From contig JAFDXI010000163.1 of NCBI GenBank assembly GCA_018268035.1, positions 1-64,000 on the forward strand: 64,000 nt of DNA. The letters are read 5' to 3'. The position numbers and the translations under genes are program-made. Shown in pieces: positions 9,792 to 17,962 of this stretch (the stretch's first letter is position 1; every line of letters starts with the position of its first letter). The notes beneath the pieces were generated by a model. It worked only from the letters and a program-made list of their open reading frames with translations. It did not search any database and was not told where the DNA came from. This stretch comes from Bacteroidota bacterium. Its GTDB lineage: Bacteria; Bacteroidota; Bacteroidia; Chitinophagales; Chitinophagaceae.

Positions 9792-10813
9792 GTTTCTTTT
9801 TTTGATTTACCATTTTTCCTAAAAAGCCTTATTCCCAACAAAAATATACTACCAACTGCAGAAGGAATAATCAGGTTTACCAGCCATATAACTGCAATGG
9901 TAATAACAATGCCAAATACATCCGGGGTCAATAGCCCAAATAATTGCCTGCCTGCTTCTCCCCTGATTCCAATATCTGCAAATGGAATGGTTGGCAAAAT
10001 TGCCAGGAATAAAAATAATACACAGGTTGTACAAATTGCACTAAGCAAGTCAATCTTCACTTCGAAAATATGCAGCACTACAATATATTGAACAACAAAA
10101 ACTATAAATCGAGTACAGGATAGGTATAAAATTCTTGTTAACTCTTTCCAACTATATTGTTCTACACTTTCAATTAAAAATTTGTACTTGTGAACCACCG
10201 GTATTTTCTCTGTTAATTTTGCCAGCCATGATAACCGGAAATATGTGATAACAAGAATTGATGTACCCAGGATAATCATTGAAATTATTCCATTCAACCA
10301 TAGTACTGACAAACCCTGTATCACTTCTCTTTTTTCCCAAACAAATGTTTTCAAATATATCAATGACATAATACCTGCTATCAATGTAACAATAAGCTGT
10401 GCCATGCTTCCTGCAACATTTAATGCCACTGACCTCAGCCTGTTTCCTTCCTTCATAAACAAGGCGCGGGCAGGATATTCACCAAAACCATTGGGTACAA
10501 ATAAAGACAAGGCAAGACCAGATAAAATTGCCTTAACAGATGTTAAAAAACTTACTTTTTCTATAGGGCGCATCAGCAATTGCCACTTACGGGACTCAAT
10601 GCTCCAGTTTAAGAACATTAATAAAATTAATAAAAACAATAACCCTGCGTTTTGCTTCGATATTGCACCTTTTATTAATTCAATTTTTTGTGGAAGGTTG
10701 GGTTGTGTCTTTATCTTATTATAGATTACGTAAACGAGGATGATAAAAAGCAAAGGACCCAAAATATAATTCAACAATATTTTATAACGGCCATTTAGTT
10801 TTTTCTTCTTCAT
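9788..10813 (-). CDS. Flippase-like membrane protein (UPF0104 / LPG-synthase TM family)
   Basis: A polytopic inner-membrane protein of 341 residues with about eight hydrophobic segments. It resembles the lysylphosphatidylglycerol synthase transmembrane region (UPF0104), whose members are thought to flip lipids or lipid-linked molecules. The segment FVPNGFGEYPARALFMKEG and the late IPFADIGIRGEAG are the conserved family blocks. No catalytic aminoacyl-transfer domain is attached, so it is not a complete MprF. The ATG at 10813 was chosen over a TTG one codon upstream. It is coupled to the DUF3108 gene by a 4-bp overlap. The substrate is unknown. Confidence 0.85.
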   Translation of the reverse strand: MKKKKLNGRYKILLNYILGPLLFIILVYVIYNKIKTQPNLPQKIELIKGAISKQNAGLLFLLILLMFLNWSIESRKWQLLMRPIEKVSFLTSVKAILSGLALSLFVPNGFGEYPARALFMKEGNRLRSVALNVAGSMAQLIVTLIAGIMSLIYLKTFVWEKREVIQGLSVLWLNGIISMIILGTSILVITYFRLSWLAKLTEKIPVVHKYKFLIESVEQYSWKELTRILYLSCTRFIVFVVQYIVVLHIFEVKIDLLSAICTTCVLFLFLAILPTIPFADIGIRGEAGRQLFGLLTPDVFGIVITIAVIWLVNLIIPSAVGSIFLLGIRLFRKNGKSKKET

Positions 10814-10863
10814 CAAATATTTTAGTACGATTCAATATGGCAAAATAGTAATTTCACATTACA

Positions 10864-11427
10864 ATGAATGCAGGAACAAAGATAATTTTAGGAATTGACC
10901 CCGGAACGGTTATTATGGGGTATGCTATCATAAAAATAACAGACAGTAAGGTTTCTTTGGAAATAATGGATGTAATAAAACTTGCACAACATAAGGATGC
11001 TTATGAAAGGCTTGAAAATATTTTTTCAAATGTTTGTCAACTAATCGTTGATTATAAGCCCACTTTATTTGCAATTGAAGCCCCGTTTTATGGCAAAAAT
11101 GTACAAAGCATGTTGAAGCTGGGAAGAGCCCAGGGTGTTGCAATTGCAGCAGCTATGCAGGCATCAATACCGGTTACCGAATATTCACCCAAAAAGGTAA
11201 AACAATCCATTACAGGTAATGGTAATGCAACCAAGGAACAAGTTTTCAAAATGCTTCAACACATTTTAAACCTGCAGGATGCACCCAGATATTTTGATGC
11301 AAGTGATGCATTGGCTGTTGCAATTTGCCATCACTATTCAACAATTATAACAGTAAACCAAAATGGCAAATCGTTTAAAAACTGGAAACAGTTTGTAACC
11401 TCTAATCCGGAAAAAGTAAAAAACTAA
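10864..11427 (+). CDS. ruvC: Holliday junction resolvase RuvC
   Basis: RuvC cuts Holliday junctions in the RuvABC recombination complex. The 187 residues show the RNase H-like acidic set: Asp12 in GIDPGT, Glu72 in AIEAPFYGKN, and Asp145/Asp148 in YFDASDALAVAICHH. GRAQGVAIAA is the usual family helix. It is divergent from the flippase-like gene (50 bp between starts) and convergent with the HIT gene. ruvA and ruvB are not nearby. Confidence 0.96.
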   Translation: MNAGTKIILGIDPGTVIMGYAIIKITDSKVSLEIMDVIKLAQHKDAYERLENIFSNVCQLIVDYKPTLFAIEAPFYGKNVQSMLKLGRAQGVAIAAAMQASIPVTEYSPKKVKQSITGNGNATKEQVFKMLQHILNLQDAPRYFDASDALAVAICHHYSTIITVNQNGKSFKNWKQFVTSNPEKVKN

Positions 11428-11477
11428 ATTTTTAATACTGATATTTTTAGATTTATCAAAACAAAAATGCAGTAATG

Positions 11478-11879
11478 TTAACCTTTGATATTACCAATAA
11501 TTTTTTCCTGTATTGATTTTAGTTGTTCATTAGTCATTTTCAACTTTCCTCTTGTAAAATTCAGGTCATCAATTGTATTGATGGGAACAAGATGCAGATG
11601 AGCATGCGGCACTTCAAGTCCAACAACAGCCATACCACAGCGGTTGCAATCAAAAGATTTTTCAATAGCTTTTGCAATAGGTTTTGCGAATACAAGTAAT
11701 GCGCTTAAATAATTTTCATCCAGATCAAACATATTATCCACTTCAATTTTAGGTATAACCAGAGTGTGGCCTTCTACTAAAGGAAAAATATCCAGAAATG
11801 CGTAAAACCTTTCATCTTCTGCAATTTTATACGATGGAATTTCACCTGCTATAATCTTTGAAAAAATTGTCATGTTCAT
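11478..11879 (-). CDS. HIT family nucleotide hydrolase/transferase
   Basis: A 133-residue histidine-triad protein, most similar in layout to the Hint branch, which hydrolyses nucleoside phosphoramidates or adenylated compounds. N-terminal TIFSKIIAGEIPSYKIAED and VEGHTLVIPK are diagnostic, and the triad HAHLHLVPI holds the catalytic histidine. The start could be either of two ATGs two codons apart. The physiological substrate is unknown. Confidence 0.93.
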   Translation of the reverse strand: MNMTIFSKIIAGEIPSYKIAEDERFYAFLDIFPLVEGHTLVIPKIEVDNMFDLDENYLSALLVFAKPIAKAIEKSFDCNRCGMAVVGLEVPHAHLHLVPINTIDDLNFTRGKLKMTNEQLKSIQEKIIGNIKG

Positions 11880-11923
11880 TTTATATTTAGAATATGGAAA
11901 TTGAGAATTTTTATGCTATCATC

Positions 11924-11955
11924 AAAATAAAAAAAGCTGCATGTTAATACAGCTT
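11924..11955 (-). terminator. Intrinsic terminator of greA
   Basis: Minus strand: AAGCTG pairs with CAGCTT around a partly paired loop, then TTTTTTTATTTTG follows. It starts 23 bp after the greA stop. Confidence 0.85.
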
Positions 11956-11978
11956 CATTCAATACCATTTTTGATAGA

Positions 11979-12452
11979 TTACAATGATATATCTTCAATC
12001 ATAAACTTAATAATACCATTGGGTGTTTTTACTTCTGCCACTTCTCCTTTTTGTTTACCAATCAGCCCCTTACCTATTGGTGATGATACTGAAATCTTAT
12101 TTGCTTTAAGATCCGCTTCTTTCTCACCAACAATCTGGTAGGTAACCGTTTTTTTTGATGCAACGTTTGTTATAGTGACTCTTGTTAATATTGAAACCTT
12201 GCTGGTATCAATTTCGCTCATGTCAAGTATCCTTGAATTGGCTATCTGGCTTTCAAGCAAAGCAATTTTGGCTTCCAGAATACCCTGCGCCTCTTTTGCT
12301 GAATCGTATTCAGCATTTTCTTTAAGGTCGCCTTTTTCTCTGGCTTCAGCAATTGCTCTTGAAGCAGCGGGCCGCTCAACAGACTTCATGTGTTGCAATT
12401 CCTGTCGCATTTTTTCAAATGCATCTTTCGATACATACATTGTAGCACTCAT
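11979..12452 (-). CDS. greA: Transcription elongation factor GreA
   Basis: GreA rescues backtracked RNA polymerase by stimulating transcript cleavage. The 157 residues give an N-terminal antiparallel coiled coil (MYVSKDAFEKMRQEL, then REKGDLKENAEYDSAKEAQ, which carries the acidic tip residues Asp and Glu) and a C-terminal globular domain ending in SPIGKGLIGKQKGEVAEV. The ATG at 12452 (MSATMYVSKD) is the family start; the open frame extends 34 codons upstream, but only through the promoter and hairpin. The leader consists of a promoter and a strong terminator-like hairpin 22 bp before the ATG, suggesting control by premature termination. Confidence 0.96.
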   Translation of the reverse strand: MSATMYVSKDAFEKMRQELQHMKSVERPAASRAIAEAREKGDLKENAEYDSAKEAQGILEAKIALLESQIANSRILDMSEIDTSKVSILTRVTITNVASKKTVTYQIVGEKEADLKANKISVSSPIGKGLIGKQKGEVAEVKTPNGIIKFMIEDISL

Positions 12453-12474
12453 AATTTCTGTTTTATAAAAAAGT

Positions 12475-12513
12475 AAAAAAAAATACAACGCCACAAATTC
12501 ATGCAGCGTTGCA
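12475..12513 (-). terminator. Intrinsic terminator hairpin inside the greA leader
   Basis: Minus strand: a 12-bp stem with three wobble pairs (core CAACGC/GCGTTG, loop of 6) runs straight into nine T residues. It ends 22 bp before the greA ATG and begins a few bases after the predicted transcription start. It may also stop read-through from the rsmA operon, whose last gene ends at 12624. Confidence 0.85.
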
Positions 12514-12519
12514 CTTACA

Positions 12520-12547
12520 CAAATATATAAAAAAACTAAAAAAACAA
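12520..12547 (-). promoter_or_regulatory. greA promoter
   Basis: Minus strand: TTG (-33), 17-bp spacer, TATATTTG (-7, exact TAnnTTTG). The predicted start falls at about 12514, at the foot of the leader hairpin. Confidence 0.65.
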
Positions 12548-12623
12548 CACACATGAAAAGCGTGAATGCGATAAAAAAAATATAAAAATTTTAAGCACCT
12601 TCCAGCTTCATGACCTGAGATAA

Positions 12624-13565
12624 CTATATTAGATCTTTAACAGCGAGTTTTTCCAGCACCACTTTAGCCATATTAAAAAAGGCTTCATGTGTATAACCGG
12701 CAATATGGGGTGTTATTATCACATTTTTACGGCTGCTTAAATTTTGCAAAATATTTTTTTCTTCTGTTGTATAACTATTAAGATTTTCATTCTCCAAAAC
12801 ATCTATCCCTGCAGCCTTAATCATTCCTTTGTCAAGTGCATGTATCAAAGCCTTCGTGTCAGTTACTTTCCCCCGGCAACAGGAAAGAAAAACAGGCTGA
12901 CGCTCGAGTTGTTTGAAAAATTTTTCATTTGCATAATGAAATGTTTCTTCAGTCAGAGGTAAATGCAAACTGACTACATCCGAATACCGGACAACCTGTT
13001 CAGAACTGGCTTCATGTATTGCTTCTTTTGCAAAACCAAATTTATATTTATCATAAGCAAGAACGGTGCAATCAAATGAGGATAAAAGTTTGGCAAAAGC
13101 AGATCCTGTATTTCCAAAACCAATAATACCAACAGTTTTATTACTCAGTTCAAATCCACGGTTGGCATCACGAATCCATTGATTGTTTTTTACTTCTTCA
13201 TAACTACTGGTTATGTTATTTAAAAGATTAAGCACTAAAGCAAGCGAGTGTTCAGCAACTGCATTCCGGTTTCCTTCGGGGCTGCTCACGCAAAAGATCC
13301 CTTTTGCTTCAGCATAGGTAACATCAATCAATTCCATCCCACTTCCAAGTCTTCCAATCCATTTTAATTTATCCGCTTTATCAAGTAATGCTTTATCAAT
13401 TTTTAATTTTGTTGTTACAATTAACCCGGTAACATCTTTTATCAATGTTTCTAATTCTTTATAAGTAACGGCGGGCAGATATAATACTTCAAAACCTTTT
13501 GCCTTTAATTCATCTATTAAATATGTATGTGTTTTTGCTGTAACAATAACTTTTTTCAGTATCAT
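12624..13565 (-). CDS. D-2-hydroxyacid dehydrogenase (SerA/PdxB-like)
   Basis: A 313-residue NAD-dependent dehydrogenase of the D-isomer 2-hydroxyacid family. It has the N-terminal flavodoxin-like substrate half, the Rossmann motif [18 protein letters not shown], the catalytic Arg region (FLSCCRGKV), the Glu in GIDVLENE, and the catalytic His in ITPHIAGYT. It lacks the ACT domain of many phosphoglycerate dehydrogenases, so 3-phosphoglycerate is only one possible substrate. Its ATG overlaps the rsmA stop by 4 bp (ATGA), indicating one operon. Confidence 0.88.
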   Translation of the reverse strand: MILKKVIVTAKTHTYLIDELKAKGFEVLYLPAVTYKELETLIKDVTGLIVTTKLKIDKALLDKADKLKWIGRLGSGMELIDVTYAEAKGIFCVSSPEGNRNAVAEHSLALVLNLLNNITSSYEEVKNNQWIRDANRGFELSNKTVGIIGFGNTGSAFAKLLSSFDCTVLAYDKYKFGFAKEAIHEASSEQVVRYSDVVSLHLPLTEETFHYANEKFFKQLERQPVFLSCCRGKVTDTKALIHALDKGMIKAAGIDVLENENLNSYTTEEKNILQNLSSRKNVIITPHIAGYTHEAFFNMAKVVLEKLAVKDLI

Positions 13566-14320
13566 ATTTTCATTTTAAAAGTAAGTGTTGCAAATTCTTC
13601 AACAGATAGTTGTTCTGCACGTTTATCAAAAATTTCATCCGACAAAATATCTTCTGAAAACAAATTTCGAACAGCGTTACGTAATTTTTTTCTCCTTTGG
13701 TTAAAAGCAGTTTTTACGAGCAGGAAAAAATCTTTTTCGCTACGCATGGATGGTTGTTGAGTTCTGGTTACCATTTCAATAACTCCACTCATTACTTTTG
13801 GTGGCGGAGTAAAAGCTGCAGGTGGTACATCAAACAGATATTTCACATCATAAAATGCCTGGATTAATACACTGAGGATACCATAAATTTTACTATTGGG
13901 TTTTGAGGCAATACGCTGCGCTACTTCTTTTTGAAACATACCTATTACAACCGGCACCTCTGATTTCCATTCTAATATTTTAAAAAGAATTTGTGATGAA
14001 ATATTATATGGAAAATTGCCTACAACAACAAAACTCCCAATAAAAGGCTTTTCAAATTTTAAAAAATCACCATGTATCAGTTTGTCCTGCAATACTGGAT
14101 ATTTATGTAATATAAATGCAACTTTCTCTTCATCCAGTTCAATGGCTTTAAGATTAACTGCTCCCAACAGTAAGAGGTATTTTGTTAATGCACCTGCGCC
14201 AGGACCAATTTCCAACAAATTATTAAACGTGTGTTTAGACAGGGCAGCAATTATGTTACTGCTAATATGTTCATCTTTTAGAAAATGTTGCCCCAACGAT
14301 TTTTTCAGCGTGTATTGCAT
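13562..14320 (-). CDS. rsmA: 16S rRNA dimethyladenosine transferase RsmA/KsgA
   Basis: This enzyme dimethylates two adjacent adenines near the 3' end of 16S rRNA in late 30S assembly. The 252 residues start with [14 protein letters not shown], then show the SAM-binding [15 protein letters not shown], an acidic Glu in [10 protein letters not shown], and the catalytic NFPYNISSQ. The C-terminal helical domain carries the usual [14 protein letters not shown] -7 box ends 4 bp before the ATG, so the mRNA may be almost leaderless. The dehydrogenase gene follows with a 4-bp overlap. Confidence 0.97.
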   Translation of the reverse strand: MQYTLKKSLGQHFLKDEHISSNIIAALSKHTFNNLLEIGPGAGALTKYLLLLGAVNLKAIELDEEKVAFILHKYPVLQDKLIHGDFLKFEKPFIGSFVVVGNFPYNISSQILFKILEWKSEVPVVIGMFQKEVAQRIASKPNSKIYGILSVLIQAFYDVKYLFDVPPAAFTPPPKVMSGVIEMVTRTQQPSMRSEKDFFLLVKTAFNQRRKKLRNAVRNLFSEDILSDEIFDKRAEQLSVEEFATLTFKMKI

Positions 14321-14324
14321 CTCG

Positions 14325-14332
14325 CAAATGTA
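14325..14332 (-). promoter_or_regulatory. -7 promoter box of rsmA
   Basis: TACATTTG, an exact TAnnTTTG match, lies 4 bp before the ATG. It is downstream of the hairpin at 14358-14379, so that hairpin would not be in the rsmA transcript. The nearest TTTG is only 13 bp upstream, which is short for a -33 element. Confidence 0.55.
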
Positions 14333-14346
14333 AACATGAAGTTTTC

Positions 14347-14436
14347 AAAAAAAATAAAGAGCCTGTAGAAACAGGCTCTCGTTTTTAACTGTTTGTTTAT
14401 ATGAAGAGCATCTATTTGAGTTAGCCCCAAATAAAC
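14347..14436 (-). ncRNA. Candidate small RNA between rsmA and a sensor kinase gene
   Basis: Minus strand. A promoter-like pair is followed by about 90 nt containing a 5' hairpin (TATTTG/CAAATA, nine-base loop). An outer GTTTA/TAAAC pairing is possible as an alternative. At the 3' end is a perfect 9-bp terminator stem (AGAGCCTGT/ACAGGCTCT, loop TTCT) followed by TTATTTTTTTT. The only reading frame inside is a four-codon one (ATG CTC TTC ATA TAA). No protein gene lies upstream for this terminator to serve. I do not recognise an RNA family. Confidence 0.5.
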
Positions 14437-14441
14437 CTTTT

Positions 14442-14470
14442 CAAAGATAATTACAAGAAAGCCTAAACAA
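14442..14470 (-). promoter_or_regulatory. Predicted promoter of the candidate small RNA
   Basis: Minus strand: TTG, 18-bp spacer, TATCTTTG (exact -7 match). The predicted start is about 14436. Confidence 0.5.
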
Positions 14471-14531
14471 GTAAAAAATACATGAATGCGTGTAAAAGAA
14501 GGATGAATGAAAAATCAATGAAATATTATTT

Positions 14532-14563
14532 TTTGTATCGCTCACAAATAGGTATTAACTTTA
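14532..14563 (+). promoter_or_regulatory. Promoter of the 7TM sensor kinase gene
   Basis: TTTG, 20-bp spacer, TAACTTTA (seven of eight consensus positions). It would give a leader of about 70 nt before the ATG at 14643. Confidence 0.5.
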
Positions 14564-14642
14564 TGAAAGCACTATGATTACTATTATAAAGATTTCTTTA
14601 TATCAATCATCCTTATTTAACAGCTGCATAAAATCCTTTTTT

Positions 14643-16643
14643 ATGAAAAAATGCCCCGGAATTATTTTGGCTCTACTTTTTGTTTGGTGTTTCACATTTG
14701 AAGGTTTTGCCGGGCCGGTTAAAAATGGCATCCTCGATTTACGTAACCATAACTGGGAAAAAGATGGCATTGTGTCTTTAACAGGTGATTGGGAATTTTA
14801 CTGGAATAAATTTTATACACCGGATATCCTTAATGATACTACTATCAATCTTCAAAAAAGTTTTGCAATAGTTCCGGATTTCTGGAACCAGTATATGACC
14901 TCAACCCCATTTAAACATAAAGGCTTTGGATATGCAACGTATCGCTTAAAGATTATGTGTCCACCAAATACATCACAATTAGCATTGCGGATTCTTACTG
15001 TGCAAGGGGCTTACAATCTATTTATTAATGGTAATAAAGTACTCACTGTTGGCAAACCTGATACTATAGAATCACGTGCCTCTACCAAACTTAAACCGGT
15101 AATTGTTGATGCAAACCCTGTAAACAATATGCTGGATATTGTAATGCAGGTTTCAAATTTTGATGACCATAAAGGTGGGCTTTGGGATGTGATAAAGATT
15201 GGCACAAAGAAACAAATTCAAACTGATACTACCCGTAAAAATGCTTTTTATTTGATTCTCTCTGGTATTTTATTTCTTGCATTTATATATAATATGATTT
15301 TGTTTTTTTATTTCAGGAAAAAATTGATACTCTTATTCTTTTCTCTACTTTGTTTTCTCATTTTTTCGCGCATATTAGTTACAGGTGATATTCCACTAAA
15401 CTATATCTATAACTTAAATTGGAAAACAATCAGGCAAATTGAATATATCGGGTTTTATTTTTCAGTACCGTTAATGTGTCTGTTTTCTTATTATCTTTTT
15501 CCAAAAGATTTTTCAAAGAAAGTTTTATATATAGCTCTTCCTGTTTCAATCGTTTTTATTTTGATTAGCTTATTTGGGAGTTATTATTCATACACTAATG
15601 TGGTTCAATATTACCAGTTCTTCATGATGGTTGCTGCATTATATGGCTTATATGTTTATGCCATAGCTTTTATAAGAAACAGGCAAGGCAGCGTTTTATG
15701 CCTCACAGGATATATTATTTTTATTTCAACAATCATTAATGATGTTTTATACTCCAATCTTCTCGTGAACACTGTTCCCTTGTTTTATCTTGGATTGCTG
15801 GTATTTATTTTGCTTTTGTCTATTATTTTATCAAAACAATTTTCACAAACTTTTTCTGATCTTGAAGTAGCCAATCATCAGCTTGAGAAAGCAAACAATA
15901 CTTTAGAGCTGATGAATAATCAGGTACAGGAAAAAAATGAAGAACTGAATAAAATTAATCACGAGCTTGACATTTTTGTCAACCGTACTTCACATGACCT
16001 CAGGGCGCCATTAAGTTCAATTACAGGTATTACTTATATCATGGAAGGAGAAACCAATGTTGCAACTTTGCATGATTATGCGCTTTTGCAACAACGAACA
16101 TTACAACGTATGGATGACCTTATCAACGATATTATTGATTATTCTAAAAACAAAAGATTACAACTTACCCTGGGAGAAGTTGATTTTGAAAAACTCATCA
16201 ATTGCTCCCTTGAAGATCACAGCCATATTAAAAATGCTGATAAAGTAAAAGTCAATGTAAATATTTTGCAACACAAAAAATTTATCACTGATGAAAGGAG
16301 GCTTAATACTGTTATCAACAACCTGCTTTCAAATGCTTTAAAATATGCAGATGTAACAAAACCTTCTCCATATATTGATATTAAGATTTCTGTAAATGAA
16401 CATGAAGCAAATATCGAAGTAAAAGATAACGGTATTGGTATTGACGAAATGCATCTTGAAAAAATTTTCACCATGTTTTACAGGGCCACGTCAAGCTCGA
16501 ACGGTTCTGGTCTTGGTTTATATATAATAAAGCAAACTGTTGAAAAACTTGGTGGCCACATTACCCTACATTCTAAAAAAGGTGCAGGGACATCTATGAA
16601 AGTTGTAATACCCGATAAAAGTGAAGAAATAAAAAAAGCTTAA
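14643..16643 (+). CDS. 7TMR-DISM sensor histidine kinase
   Basis: A membrane sensor kinase of 666 residues. Domains in order: signal peptide (ending FEGFAG), an extracellular DISMED2-like beta-sandwich (about 30-190) that could bind a carbohydrate-like ligand, seven membrane helices (about 205-400), a coiled coil (about 410-450), a HisKA domain with the phospho-acceptor in NRTSHDLRAPLSS, and an ATPase domain with NNLLSNALKYA, DNGIGI and GSGLGLYI. The ATG at 14643 (MKKCPGIILALLF) gives a clean signal; an in-frame ATG 23 codons upstream does not. No response regulator is adjacent. The stop overlaps the convergent arginase-like gene by 4 bp. Confidence 0.9.
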   Translation: MKKCPGIILALLFVWCFTFEGFAGPVKNGILDLRNHNWEKDGIVSLTGDWEFYWNKFYTPDILNDTTINLQKSFAIVPDFWNQYMTSTPFKHKGFGYATYRLKIMCPPNTSQLALRILTVQGAYNLFINGNKVLTVGKPDTIESRASTKLKPVIVDANPVNNMLDIVMQVSNFDDHKGGLWDVIKIGTKKQIQTDTTRKNAFYLILSGILFLAFIYNMILFFYFRKKLILLFFSLLCFLIFSRILVTGDIPLNYIYNLNWKTIRQIEYIGFYFSVPLMCLFSYYLFPKDFSKKVLYIALPVSIVFILISLFGSYYSYTNVVQYYQFFMMVAALYGLYVYAIAFIRNRQGSVLCLTGYIIFISTIINDVLYSNLLVNTVPLFYLGLLVFILLLSIILSKQFSQTFSDLEVANHQLEKANNTLELMNNQVQEKNEELNKINHELDIFVNRTSHDLRAPLSSITGITYIMEGETNVATLHDYALLQQRTLQRMDDLINDIIDYSKNKRLQLTLGEVDFEKLINCSLEDHSHIKNADKVKVNVNILQHKKFITDERRLNTVINNLLSNALKYADVTKPSPYIDIKISVNEHEANIEVKDNGIGIDEMHLEKIFTMFYRATSSSNGSGLGLYIIKQTVEKLGGHITLHSKKGAGTSMKVVIPDKSEEIKKA

Positions 16644-17785
16644 CTGCGCTCTGCAGCTCTTAACCAACGTTCTGGAATTTCATTATTCAATGCCACAGCA
16701 TAATCCCTGCCACTACATGCAATAAATGTTTTATCAGGCAATTGCATCCACCACCTGTTTGTCTTTTTACTTTGAAGAAACAAAGTTTCAAAGTCTGCAA
16801 ACATTAAGCGAAACTCATAATAATCTTCTCTTTGTTCCAAAGATGATTCATTTTTCCCTTTTTGTATCCCGTCCAGCAGGTACCACAACATGTGACTGAT
16901 TTGTTTTGCAGTCAACTCATGTTCATCCAATTCATTATTATATCCATAAATACCGATAGTATTGGCAAGCCCACTCATACCCGCATATTGCATGAGCGAA
17001 CAGGCCTCTTCCCCATCAAAACCATTAGGCGTAATTTGATTAGCAGGTGCATGACTATGTTGTATCGCTGAAATATCAAAACCAAAAATATTGGTATTGC
17101 GGATAACAGGCTCCATAGACTCAATATGTTCTTTGACTATACCTGCACGATAACAATCAAACCTTAATTTATCAATCGTTTCCAGCATAGCAGGGTGTAC
17201 AAAATAACTTTGAAACCCAATATGATTGTAATGTTTCAGGTAGTTTGGTTCACTGGTAAACATGTGCATTAAAAATTTTTCTGCAGGGAACCTGCTGTCC
17301 ATATTCATATCCAACAGTGCATCTACGCAAGTAGCTTCAATAATTTTTTTATTGATTGCAAAAACATTGTATTGTGCCAGCATCAGGTCATGTGAGCCGC
17401 CAATGATAACTACTTTTTTATTGAATGCCGACAATTCTGATAACACCTGTTGCAATGCAGAATATGTATCTTCAAGTGTAGCTCCTGTTTTAAGATTTCC
17501 AATATCAGCAATTTTCACTTCAGTATGCCAGTAATATAACTGATAAAAATGTTTCCGCACAGCATCTATGCCATCACTACCTGTTGTTGCAGCCCCTGCG
17601 CCCCTCACTTCTCCACAACCAATAATAATAAGGTCAGCTGTTTCTACATCAGGGAAGCTATTGGAATATACTTCAATAAAATTTCCGTTTTGTTTATTAT
17701 TGAAACCTTCATCATGGTTGAAAATAATAGATTGATCAACAGGTTCCAGAAAATCAATAATCGTATCAACAGAAGAAAATGCCAT
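16640..17785 (-). CDS. Arginase/formimidoylglutamase-fold protein with incomplete metal site
   Basis: The 381-residue protein aligns with the ureohydrolase family (arginase, agmatinase, formimidoylglutamase), which hydrolyse guanidino or formimino groups with two manganese ions. The motif order is kept: GGSHD (129-133, His132), CVDALLDMN (Asp155, Asp159) and GFDIS (Asp237). Two of six usual ligands are replaced: the His of DAHxD is Leu157, and the second Asp of FDxD is Ser239. It may be a divergent enzyme or a non-catalytic homologue; I recall a similar divergent branch being common in Bacteroidota. The ATG at 17785 is preferred because an ATG nine codons upstream lies inside the -7 box. Confidence 0.8.
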   Translation of the reverse strand: MAFSSVDTIIDFLEPVDQSIIFNHDEGFNNKQNGNFIEVYSNSFPDVETADLIIIGCGEVRGAGAATTGSDGIDAVRKHFYQLYYWHTEVKIADIGNLKTGATLEDTYSALQQVLSELSAFNKKVVIIGGSHDLMLAQYNVFAINKKIIEATCVDALLDMNMDSRFPAEKFLMHMFTSEPNYLKHYNHIGFQSYFVHPAMLETIDKLRFDCYRAGIVKEHIESMEPVIRNTNIFGFDISAIQHSHAPANQITPNGFDGEEACSLMQYAGMSGLANTIGIYGYNNELDEHELTAKQISHMLWYLLDGIQKGKNESSLEQREDYYEFRLMFADFETLFLQSKKTNRWWMQLPDKTFIACSGRDYAVALNNEIPERWLRAAERS

Positions 17786-17805
17786 AGTAATAATAATATT
17801 GGTGG

Positions 17806-17813
17806 CAAACATA
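17806..17813 (-). promoter_or_regulatory. -7 box of the arginase-fold gene
   Basis: TATGTTTG, an exact TAnnTTTG match, lies 20 bp before the chosen ATG. The alternative upstream ATG overlaps this box. Confidence 0.55.
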
Positions 17814-17856
17814 ATTAAATTGATGCCATTTGAAATTTATTTAAATAAAAAATTTA

Positions 17857-17893
17857 ATGGCTAATCCTATAAGGCTAAAAGCCATATTTTTTT
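17857..17893. terminator. Bidirectional terminator-like hairpin between divergent promoters
   Basis: ATGGCT pairs with AGCCAT around a 17-base loop that can itself form CCT/AGG. Plus-strand exit is ATTTTTTT and minus-strand exit is TAAATTTTTT. It sits between the two divergent -7 boxes, in neither predicted leader. Confidence 0.5.
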
Positions 17894-17948
17894 GTATCAT
17901 TTTTGAATTGTTTAACCTGTGCATACAAAACAAACTATTGAACAGGTT

Positions 17949-17956
17949 TATTTTTG
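17949..17956 (+). promoter_or_regulatory. -7 box of the BatD-like gene
   Basis: TATTTTTG, an exact match, ends 6 bp before the ATG at 17963, implying a very short leader. Confidence 0.45.
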
Positions 17957-17962
17957 CATCGA

